From positions 30,006-35,381 of the forward strand of contig DIEP01000089.1 of assembly GCA_002418685.1 (NCBI GenBank): a stretch of DNA of 5,376 nt, written 5' to 3'. Shown one piece after another: positions 1-5,262 of this stretch. This DNA is from Ignavibacteria bacterium UBA5771. Its GTDB lineage: Bacteria; Bacteroidota; Ignavibacteria; Kapaibacteriales; UBA2268. A model generated the notes under the pieces. It made no database searches, had not been told where the DNA came from, and saw only the letters and a list, made by a program, of their open reading frames with translations. The position numbers were made by a program, and so were the translations under genes. Within the stretch, counting starts at the first letter, position 1. Each line of letters opens with the position of its first letter.

Positions 1-359
1 CCCTGGAACCCTTTACCTTTGGAAATTCCGGATATTTTGACTTTATTTCCTACGGCAAAATTTTCTACTGTTATCTTATCGCCTATTGTATATTCGCCTT
101 GTAGTCCGCGAAACTCTTTTAGAAATCTTACTGGAGGAAGATTGATTTTCTTAAATTGGCCAAGTATTGGTTTTGATAATTTCTTTTCTTCAATTTCTTC
201 GAACCCGAGCAGAACAGCACTATATCCATCCTTTTCATTAGTTCTAAGTCTCACAACAGGGCAAGGTCCAGCTTGAACAAGCGTTACGGGTATTTGCCTT
301 CCTTCGTCGGTATAAATAGTAGTCATACCAATCTTACGTCCAAGAATTGCTGTTTTCAT
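1..359 (-). CDS. rplC: 50S ribosomal protein uL3 (L3), 3' part beyond the window
   Basis: This is the N-terminal 119 residues of uL3, an early-assembling 50S protein that binds 23S rRNA and reaches towards the peptidyl transferase centre. The translation begins MKTAILGRKIGMT, the family's usual start (GxKxGMT, residues 7-13), followed by a TDEG turn (17-20) and IPVT (23-26). Near the edge come FRG (83-85), the IGDKITVE strand (92-99) and GISKGKGFQ (111-119), the conserved entry to the long central loop. The reading frame is open to base 1, where codon 120 begins with GG, so the gene is cut by the window and not broken. The central loop and its glutamine methylation site lie outside. The ATG at 359 is preceded by AAGGA (370-366) with a 6-nt spacer. 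That site overlaps the rpsJ stop codon and leaves a 9-nt gap, so translation is probably coupled. The usual next genes (rplD, rplW) would lie to the left. Confidence 0.96.
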   Translation of the reverse strand, partial: MKTAILGRKIGMTTIYTDEGRQIPVTLVQAGPCPVVRLRTNEKDGYSAVLLGFEEIEEKKLSKPILGQFKKINLPPVRFLKEFRGLQGEYTIGDKITVENFAVGNKVKISGISKGKGFQ

Positions 360-365
360 ATTCAG

Positions 366-370
366 TCCTT
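366..370 (-). promoter_or_regulatory. Shine-Dalgarno site of rplC, overlapping the rpsJ stop
   Basis: AAGGA lies six bases before the rplC ATG and shares its two A bases with the TAA stop of rpsJ. A ribosome ending on rpsJ therefore sits on the rplC initiation site, which favours coupled translation. The coupling is inferred; the overlap is seen directly. Confidence 0.75.
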
Positions 371-671
371 ATACTTTGACTTCAACATCTACACCTGCCG
401 GCAATTCCAGCCTCATCAGTGCATCGATAGTTTTTTGAGATGAATTAAATATATCAATTAATCTTTTATGAGTTTTCAGCTCAAATTGTTCTCTTGATTT
501 TTTATCAACGTGAGGAGACCTATTTACTGTATAAACGGACTTTCGAGTTGGTAATGGAACTGGTCCAACTACCAAAGCTCCTGTCTGCTTCAATGTTTGA
601 ACAATCCTCCCTGCTGACTGATCAATCAGATTATGATCAAATGATTTTAATTTTATTCTTATTTTTTGCAT
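369..671 (-). CDS. rpsJ: 30S ribosomal protein uS10 (S10 / NusE)
   Basis: The 100-residue product has the normal length for uS10. uS10 sits in the 30S head and, as NusE, pairs with NusB in rRNA antitermination. The start MQKIRIKLKSFDH (1-13) matches the family, as does the conserved block GPVPLPT (36-42). The exposed loop SPHVDKKSREQFE (52-64) is the best-known signature of the family. Its Val55 corresponds to E. coli Val57, a position where substitutions reduce tigecycline susceptibility; here it is the wild-type residue. The gene follows tuf after 23 nt and precedes rplC by 9 nt. No Shine-Dalgarno sequence is visible in the AT-rich 26 nt before the ATG, so initiation probably depends on translation of tuf upstream or on an unstructured start region. 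In many bacteria rpsJ opens a separate S10 operon with its own leader. There is no room for such a leader here, so it is most likely co-transcribed with tuf. Confidence 0.98.
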   Translation of the reverse strand: MQKIRIKLKSFDHNLIDQSAGRIVQTLKQTGALVVGPVPLPTRKSVYTVNRSPHVDKKSREQFELKTHKRLIDIFNSSQKTIDALMRLELPAGVDVEVKV

Positions 672-694
672 TATTTATCTATCAAATTCAAATA

Positions 695-1906
695 TTATTC
701 AATGATTTTTGTGACAACACCTGCACCAACAGTCTTTCCACCTTCACGCACTGCAAAGCGCAATCCTTCTTCCATAGCAATTGGAGCAATCAACTCAATT
801 TCAATATCATTCAAGTTATCACCAGGAATAACCATTTCTATTCCTTCTGGTAATTGCAATGATCCTGTGACATCAGTCGTTCTGAAATAAAACTGGGGGC
901 GATATCCATTATAAAATGGGGTATGGCGTCCACCTTCTTCTTTTTTAAGAACATAAATCTGTGCATGGAAATGATGATGTGGTGTAATTGAACCCGGTTT
1001 CGAAATAACCATACCGCGTTCAAGATCTTTCTTTTCAACTCCACGCAATAAAAGACCAACATTATCACCTGCTTGACCTTCGTCAAGTATTTTTCGGAAC
1101 ATTTCTATTCCTGTGCAGATTGTCTTTTTGTGCATTCCAAATCCAACGATTTCCACTTCTTCATTAACATGAATTTTGCCACGTTCCACACGACCTGTTC
1201 CTACTGTTCCACGTCCTGTAATTGAAAATACGTCTTCAACAGGCATTAAAAATGGTTTATCAACATCGCGAACGGGTGTTGGTAAATAAGTGTCAACTGC
1301 ATCCATTAATTCATAAACGCATGATAATCGTGGATCATCAGGCTTCGCACTTGGATCAGAACCTGCCTCGAGTGCATGAAGTGCAGAACCACGGATGATT
1401 GGAATTTCATCACCTGGGTAATTATAAGAAGTCAGCAACTCGCGAATTTCCATTTCAACCAAATCCAACAATTCAGGATCTGCTGCATCCACTTTATTTA
1501 AGAATACAATTATTCGTGGAACACCCACTTGATATGCAAGCAAGATATGCTCGCGTGTTTGTGGCATTGGACCATCTGTTGCAGCTACCACTAAAATTGC
1601 GCCATCCATCTGTGCTGCGCCTGTAATCATATTCTTAATATAATCTGCGTGTCCAGGGCAATCGACATGCGCATAATGTCTTGCTTCTGTTTCATATTCC
1701 ACATGTGCTGTTGCAATCGTTATGCCGCGTGCTTTTTCTTCGGGTGCATTATCGATTGAATCGAATGTTCGAATTTCTCCGTGTCCGAATTTCTTTTGCA
1801 ATGCCATTGTTATAGCGGCAGTTAAAGTAGTCTTACCATGATCGACATGACCGATGGTACCAATATTTACATGCGGCTTGTTCCGCAAAAATTGTTCCTT
1901 TGCCAT
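695..1906 (-). CDS. tuf: Translation elongation factor EF-Tu
   Basis: EF-Tu is the GTPase that brings aminoacyl-tRNA to the ribosomal A site. The 403-residue product has all G motifs: GHVDHGKT (19-26), RGITI with the switch-I threonine (60-64), DCPGH with the catalytic histidine 86 (82-86), NKVD (137-140) and GSAL (173-176). Domain 2 carries GRGTVGTGRVERG, and domain 3 carries KEEGGRHTPF and GYRPQFYFRTTDVTG. The protein ends EGGKTVGAGVVTKIIE, as is usual. Compared with E. coli EF-Tu there is an insertion of about ten residues after GSALHALE (roughly 181-194), at the place where Thermus EF-Tu also has one. The segment after NKVD (AADPE) is one residue shorter than the common MVDDPE form. The ATG has GGAG (1916-1913) with a 6-nt spacer. 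It is separated from fusA by 176 nt, the largest gap in the cluster, so tuf may have its own signals as well as read-through. Confidence 0.99.
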   Translation of the reverse strand: MAKEQFLRNKPHVNIGTIGHVDHGKTTLTAAITMALQKKFGHGEIRTFDSIDNAPEEKARGITIATAHVEYETEARHYAHVDCPGHADYIKNMITGAAQMDGAILVVAATDGPMPQTREHILLAYQVGVPRIIVFLNKVDAADPELLDLVEMEIRELLTSYNYPGDEIPIIRGSALHALEAGSDPSAKPDDPRLSCVYELMDAVDTYLPTPVRDVDKPFLMPVEDVFSITGRGTVGTGRVERGKIHVNEEVEIVGFGMHKKTICTGIEMFRKILDEGQAGDNVGLLLRGVEKKDLERGMVISKPGSITPHHHFHAQIYVLKKEEGGRHTPFYNGYRPQFYFRTTDVTGSLQLPEGIEMVIPGDNLNDIEIELIAPIAMEEGLRFAVREGGKTVGAGVVTKIIE

Positions 1907-2082
1907 AATTTACTCCAATATTTTTTTTATTTCCTTCTTTTTAGCGATTTTAATTATTTATTTCTTTATTTTAAATTAAATTTTATATCCATTTCTATTC
2001 TAATCATTTACTCCTTTATCATTATTTCCTGATAAAAAAGATTTTAATAATTTTTCAATGATTTTCGTCTTAAAAGAGTTTG
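1907..2082 (-). promoter_or_regulatory. fusA-tuf intergenic leader with the tuf ribosome binding site
   Basis: This 176-nt gap is strongly A/T-rich and is the only long one inside the cluster. Read in the direction of transcription it holds one arm of the fusA stop-codon hairpin, then a T-run (2039-2034), then two purine-rich sites (AGGA at 2030-2027, GGAG at 2014-2011), and finally the tuf site GGAG at 1916-1913. A TATAAA sits at 1987-1982 and TTGAAA at 2058-2053, but they are far too distant from each other to form one promoter. No tRNA-like fold is seen. A tuf promoter or processing site is plausible from the size of the gap but is not proven by any motif. Confidence 0.4.
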
Positions 2083-2092
2083 TTAGACGAAA
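2063..2092 (-). other. Hairpin straddling the fusA stop codon
   Basis: In the transcript TTTCGTCT (2092-2085) is followed by a 14-nt loop and then by its exact complement AGACGAAA (2070-2063), giving an 8-bp stem with three G-C pairs. Two more pairs can form with a one-base bulge. The stem contains the last two fusA codons and the first base of the TAA stop. The bases after the stem are ATCATTGAAAAATT, so there is no immediate U-tract; the nearest T-run starts more than 20 nt further on. It is therefore not a standard intrinsic terminator. A role in partial termination, RNA processing or separation of fusA from tuf expression is possible. Confidence 0.45.
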
Positions 2093-4134
2093 TTCATATT
2101 ATTTATTGTATTATAATGTGAAAATACCATTGTGAAACTTGCTCTGCCTTGTGATAATGAACGCAGATCTGTCACATAGCCAAATAAATTAGAAAGTGGT
2201 GCATACCCAATCACTATCTGTAAATTCCCTTTTGAATCGATTCCTTCAATTCTTCCTTTTCTTGCATTCAAATCTGAAATTATATCTCCAACGTATTGTT
2301 CGGGAGAAACAATTTCAACTTTGAAAATTGGTTCCAAAAGAACTGTGCCAATTTTATTCAACGCATTTTTTACTGCTATCGAGCCTGCAATTTTTATTCC
2401 CGTTTCAGTTGTCGAACCTTCTATATATTCGATTTTTATCAATTTTACAACAACATCAAGCAGTGGATAGCCGTGCAATCCCATTTGGATAGCTTCGCTG
2501 ATACCATTCATCGCAGCATCTATTAAAAATTTTGGTATAGCTTTATTATCAATTGTATTTTCAACAACTAATCCTTTTCCTCGTTCATTTGGAGATATTT
2601 CAACTGACACATCTCCAATTTGGTTTTTGCCCGCTATAATTCTCTCAAAATGATAATCGCTAGAAACAGATTGATTTATCGTTTCTTTATAGGAAACCTG
2701 AGGTTTTCCCGATCGAGCTGCCAAATTAAATTCAGTTTTCAATCTATCAACTGCAATTTCCAATTGCAATTCGCCTACTCCACTAATTATTATTTGACCA
2801 TTTTCATCATCAAATTTGAATCTAAACGTGGGGTCTTCATCTGATAATTTTGAAAGTGCTTGAAGCATCTTTTCTTGTTCGGCTTGGGTTTTTGCTTCAA
2901 GAGACATATCAATTACAGGGTCAAGAAAGCGAATTTTATCATATATCACCATTCTACCATTGCAGAGTGTATCGCCCGTGCTTGTAAATTTTAACGAAGG
3001 AATGGCAACAATTTCGCCTGAATAAACTTCCTGAATTTCCTCACGTTTATTTGAATATATTCGGAAAATTTTATTTACTCTTTCTTTCTTATTTATCGTT
3101 GAGTTTTCCACCATTTGCCCAACTTTAAGAACCCCTGAATATATTCTCACAAAATTCAATCTACCAACAAATGAATCGCTCAAGACTTTAAAAGAAAGTG
3201 CAGAAAATGGCTCTTCATCAGTCAATCGCACTTTAATAATTTTATCTAAAGCATTAGCATCCGCTCCTTCCACAAATCCAATATCGCTTGGTGAAGGAAG
3301 GTAATCAATCACTCCATCGAGAAGTGTTTGCACGCCCACATTTTTCAGAGATGAACCGCAAAAAACAGGCACACAATTAAGTGAAATCGTTCCTTTTCTC
3401 AGCGAGCTTTTAATTTCATCTTCATAAATTTCTTCAGAAGAGAGATATTTCTCCAAAATACTATCATCAAATTCGGTAATCTTTTCAATCATTTGAGCAT
3501 GGTATTTTTGAGCGATCTCAAGCATATTCTCGGGAATATCAGAAATTTCATATTCGGCGCCCATCTTTTGGACATCGAAATAATATGCTTTCATTTTAAT
3601 TAAATCAATAATTCCCTCGAAATTTTCTTCTGCACCTATAGGAATTTGGACGGCAATTGGATTTGCAGCAAGCTTATCAATCATCATTTGGAGAACGCGA
3701 TCGAAATCAGCACCCATTCTGTCCATTTTGTTAATATAGGCAATTCGGGGCACATTGAATTCATCGGCTTGGTGCCATACTCGCTCGGTTTGAGGTTCCA
3801 CTCCATCAACAGCACACAGCACAGCAATAGCTCCATCAAGCACTCGCAGAGACCGTTGCACTTCTGAAGTAAAATCAACATGTCCTGGAGTATCAATAAT
3901 ATTGACTTGATAATTTTGCCAAAATGTGGTGACGGCTGCTGACATTATCGTAATCCCTCGCTCCCTTTCCTGCTCCATATAATCCATAAACGCGGTGCCT
4001 TCATCGACTTCACCGATTTTATGTAAATATCCCGAATAGAAGAGCATTCGCTCAGTAGTTGTAGTTTTGCCTGCATCTATATGAGCTATAATACCAATAT
4101 TCCGGATTTTCTCTATAGGAATTGTCCTTGCCAT
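2083..4134 (-). CDS. fusA: Translation elongation factor EF-G, divergent domain IV
   Basis: EF-G is the GTPase that moves tRNA and mRNA through the ribosome after peptide bond formation. The 683-residue product is slightly short for the family (about 690-705). The G domain is orthodox: AHIDAGKTT (17-25), RGITI (59-63), DTPGHVDF with catalytic His85 (81-88), NKMDR (135-139) and CGSSLK (259-264). TGDTLC in domain II and EEDPTFR-like DEDPTFR in domain III are also normal, but the domain III helix reads GVGELQLE where most EF-Gs have GMGELHLE. Domain IV departs most. Its first tip loop reads AGKNQIG (501-507) in place of GGRGQYG. In the second, YIEGSTTE (570-577) replaces YHDVDSSE, so the conserved tip histidine (E. 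coli His583) is Ile571. Domain V (EQYVGDIISDLNARKGRIEG, FGYVTDLRSLSQGRA) is recognisable, and the C-terminal helix is shortened to a tail of about ten residues. No Shine-Dalgarno site precedes the ATG. The gene's place between rpsG and tuf supports the name; the subfamily is uncertain. Confidence 0.95.
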   Translation of the reverse strand: MARTIPIEKIRNIGIIAHIDAGKTTTTERMLFYSGYLHKIGEVDEGTAFMDYMEQERERGITIMSAAVTTFWQNYQVNIIDTPGHVDFTSEVQRSLRVLDGAIAVLCAVDGVEPQTERVWHQADEFNVPRIAYINKMDRMGADFDRVLQMMIDKLAANPIAVQIPIGAEENFEGIIDLIKMKAYYFDVQKMGAEYEISDIPENMLEIAQKYHAQMIEKITEFDDSILEKYLSSEEIYEDEIKSSLRKGTISLNCVPVFCGSSLKNVGVQTLLDGVIDYLPSPSDIGFVEGADANALDKIIKVRLTDEEPFSALSFKVLSDSFVGRLNFVRIYSGVLKVGQMVENSTINKKERVNKIFRIYSNKREEIQEVYSGEIVAIPSLKFTSTGDTLCNGRMVIYDKIRFLDPVIDMSLEAKTQAEQEKMLQALSKLSDEDPTFRFKFDDENGQIIISGVGELQLEIAVDRLKTEFNLAARSGKPQVSYKETINQSVSSDYHFERIIAGKNQIGDVSVEISPNERGKGLVVENTIDNKAIPKFLIDAAMNGISEAIQMGLHGYPLLDVVVKLIKIEYIEGSTTETGIKIAGSIAVKNALNKIGTVLLEPIFKVEIVSPEQYVGDIISDLNARKGRIEGIDSKGNLQIVIGYAPLSNLFGYVTDLRSLSQGRASFTMVFSHYNTINNMNFV

Positions 4135-4178
4135 AGGATTTAAGTATTAACCACTAATTATCAAAGAACGTAAATTTA

Positions 4179-4646
4179 TTACCATCTAAAATGTGCAAAA
4201 GCTTTGTTTGCTTCAGCCATTCTATGAACATCTTCTTTTTTCTTGTATGCTGAACCTTCGCCTTTGGATGCAGCAATAATTTCGTTCGCCAATTTCTGCG
4301 ACATACTTTTATCTTTTCTTGCTCTTGCAGCAGTTTTCAACCACCGAAGAGAAAGAGCAATTCTGCGATTTTCCTTGACTTCGACAGGCACCTGGTATGT
4401 TGCGCCACCGACTCTACGGGATCGAACCTCGATTATTGGCGATATATTAGAAATTGCACGTTTAAAAACCTCAAGAGGTTCTTCTTTAAGTCGATCTTTT
4501 ATAATATCAAAGGAATCGTAGACAATATTAGTTGAGACGGCTTTCTCACCATCCCACATCAGATAATTAATTAATTTTGCAACGAGCATATCGTTGTATC
4601 TTGTATCAGGCATTATCCTTCTTATTTCAGCTTTTTTCTTTCTCAT
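4179..4646 (-). CDS. rpsG: 30S ribosomal protein uS7 (S7)
   Basis: uS7 is the primary assembly protein of the 30S head and contacts tRNA at the E site. The product is 155 residues, the common bacterial length. It begins MRKKKAEIRR and continues with LVAKLINYLM (21-30). The signature PLEVFKRAI (57-65) is followed by the RNA-binding beta-hairpin VRSRRVGGATYQVPVEV (74-90). A conserved helix RRIALSLRWL comes next, and the protein ends FAHFRW, the usual terminus. A small variation is MWDGEK (30-35), where most homologues have two basic residues after the glycine. The gene begins 23 nt after rpsL and ends 44 nt before fusA. Only a weak AGG (4655-4653, 6-nt spacer) precedes the ATG. In E. coli, uS7 represses its own operon by binding a structured rpsL-rpsG spacer of about 100 nt. 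The short spacer here cannot form that structure, so any autoregulation must work differently. Confidence 0.98.
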   Translation of the reverse strand: MRKKKAEIRRIMPDTRYNDMLVAKLINYLMWDGEKAVSTNIVYDSFDIIKDRLKEEPLEVFKRAISNISPIIEVRSRRVGGATYQVPVEVKENRRIALSLRWLKTAARARKDKSMSQKLANEIIAASKGEGSAYKKKEDVHRMAEANKAFAHFRW

Positions 4647-4669
4647 TATTAACCTATCAATAATATTGT

Positions 4670-5074
4670 TTATTTTTTACCGGATCCTTTTGCAGGAGCG
4701 CCGGCTTTCTTACGTTTTGAACCATATTTTGAACGACCTTGTTTCCTACCATCGACACCTTGCGTATCTGCTGTACCACGAATAATATGGTAACGAACGC
4801 CTGGCAAATCCTTCACTCTCCCACCTCGCACAAAGACAATAGAATGCTCTTGCAAATTATGACCTTCGCCTGGGATATATGCTGTTACTTCAATTTGCGA
4901 AGATAAACGGACACGCGCTACTTTCCTAAGTGCAGAATTTGGCTTCTTGGGTGTTGTTGTGTAAACACGTGTGCAAACTCCGCGCCTTATTGGCGAACCC
5001 TTTAGTGCAGGAGATTTGCTCTTATACGCAACCTTTTTCCTGCCTTTTCTTACTAATTGACTAATTGTTGGCAC
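4670..5074 (-). CDS. rpsL: 30S ribosomal protein uS12 (S12), GTG start
   Basis: uS12 lies at the 30S decoding centre, controls accuracy and is the classical streptomycin-resistance protein. The 134-residue product starts MPTISQLVRKGRKK. It carries TPKKPNSALRK (41-51) with Lys43, and VRGGRVKDLPGVRYH (82-96) with Lys88 and Asp89, the aspartate that RimO methylthiolates in some bacteria. Lys43 and Lys88 are the streptomycin-sensitive forms. The C-terminal tail is basic and rich in Gly, Ala and Lys, slightly longer than in E. coli. The start is GTG at 5074: the codon immediately upstream in frame is TGA, so no earlier start is possible. AAAGGAG lies five bases before it, and MPTI is the universal N-terminus. 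An ATG four bases upstream (5078) is in another frame and reaches a stop after five codons. This is the first gene of the cluster and follows about 300 nt of non-coding DNA. Confidence 0.98.
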   Translation of the reverse strand: MPTISQLVRKGRKKVAYKSKSPALKGSPIRRGVCTRVYTTTPKKPNSALRKVARVRLSSQIEVTAYIPGEGHNLQEHSIVFVRGGRVKDLPGVRYHIIRGTADTQGVDGRKQGRSKYGSKRKKAGAPAKGSGKK

Positions 5075-5079
5075 TCATA

Positions 5080-5086
5080 CTCCTTT
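5080..5086 (-). promoter_or_regulatory. Shine-Dalgarno site of rpsL
   Basis: AAAGGAG is the strongest ribosome binding site in the window. Its 5-nt spacer to the GTG at 5074 is suitable, whereas the out-of-frame ATG at 5078 is only one base away. The spacing therefore selects the GTG. Confidence 0.85.
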
Positions 5087-5124
5087 AATTAGATAAATTT
5101 ACACATTGCTTTCAATAGAGTTTA

Positions 5125-5153
5125 CAAAATTAAGAAAAATAATTAATATACAA
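5125..5153 (-). promoter_or_regulatory. Candidate promoter of the rpsL-led operon
   Basis: In the direction of transcription TAATTTTG (5132-5125) matches the Bacteroidota -7 element TAnnTTTG. It is preceded at 18 nt by TTG (5153-5151), close to the 19-21 nt known for the -33 element of that group. It would put transcription start near 5118 and leave a leader of about 45 nt that contains the Shine-Dalgarno site. Overlapping it is TATATT (5150-5145), five of six matches to a sigma-70 -10 box, but no good -35 lies at the right distance. Such short motifs arise by chance in AT-rich DNA, so this is a candidate only. Confidence 0.35.
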
Positions 5154-5155
5154 TA

Positions 5156-5166
5156 CACAATTTGTG
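5156..5166. repeat. Short palindrome CACAA-N-TTGTG
   Basis: Two perfect 5-base arms are separated by one base, just upstream of the candidate promoter. The position would suit a small operator, but the symmetry is short and the surrounding DNA is simple in composition, so it may be chance. Confidence 0.3.
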
Positions 5167-5186
5167 AAAAAGTTTTTTTTCAAACA

Positions 5187-5210
5187 ATTTTTAATAATAT
5201 TTTTAATAAT
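5187..5210. repeat. Tandem duplication, 2 x 12 bp
   Basis: ATTTTTAATAAT occurs twice, head to tail and without mismatch (5187-5198 and 5199-5210). A related 10-base piece, TTTTTAATAA, occurs again at 5335-5344. The unit contains only A and T. It could act as a curved or easily melted upstream element, or simply reflect slippage in simple sequence. Confidence 0.75.
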
Positions 5211-5220
5211 AAAAAACAAT

Positions 5221-5262
5221 TATTGTTATTTAAAGTATTGTTATTGCTATTTAAAGTATTGT
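5221..5262. repeat. Tandem duplication, 2 x 21 bp
   Basis: A 21-base unit at 5221-5241 is repeated at 5242-5262 with one mismatch (T at 5226, C at 5247). The shared core is TATTTAAAGTATTGT, and a partial third match, AGTATTGTTT, is at 5328-5337. The period equals two turns of the DNA helix, so equivalent positions lie on the same face. It lies about 150-190 bp before rpsL and upstream of the candidate promoter. Confidence 0.8.

Noticed and set aside
494..853. 119-codon open frame on the plus strand
   Set aside because: It lies antisense across rpsJ and the 3' end of tuf, has a Phe/Leu/Ser-rich composition typical of antisense reading of AT-rich genes, and shows no domain.
838..1086. Alternative minus-strand frame of 82 codons
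   Set aside because: It is an out-of-frame reading inside tuf with no recognisable features.
1838..2032. 64-codon plus-strand frame reaching into the fusA-tuf gap
   Set aside because: Its hydrophobic Phe/Ile/Tyr run comes from the AT-rich gap, the first part is antisense to the tuf start, and no ribosome binding site supports it.
1907..2082. tRNA or small RNA gene in the gap before tuf
   Set aside because: No cloverleaf arms, GTTC-type T-loop or CCA end are visible, and the gap has almost no G+C-rich stems.
2034..2092. Intrinsic terminator between fusA and tuf
   Set aside because: The hairpin is real, but its stem is not followed directly by a U-tract; the T-run is more than 20 nt away and the second possible stem is almost all A-U.
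2083..4134. Idea that fusA was recently acquired because its composition differs
   Set aside because: Spot counts of 60-base blocks gave overlapping G+C values for fusA and tuf (roughly 32-42% against 35-53%), and the gene order is normal, so composition does not support transfer.
4243..4521. 92-codon plus-strand frame
   Set aside because: It is wholly antisense to rpsG, whose protein is unmistakable.
5166..5181. A/T hairpin GAAAAA...TTTTTC as a terminator for a gene beyond the right edge
   Set aside because: The stem is nearly all A-T, and no gene end is recognisable upstream of it in the window.
5187..5262. CRISPR-like array
   Set aside because: The repeats are directly adjacent with no spacers, only two copies each, and too short.
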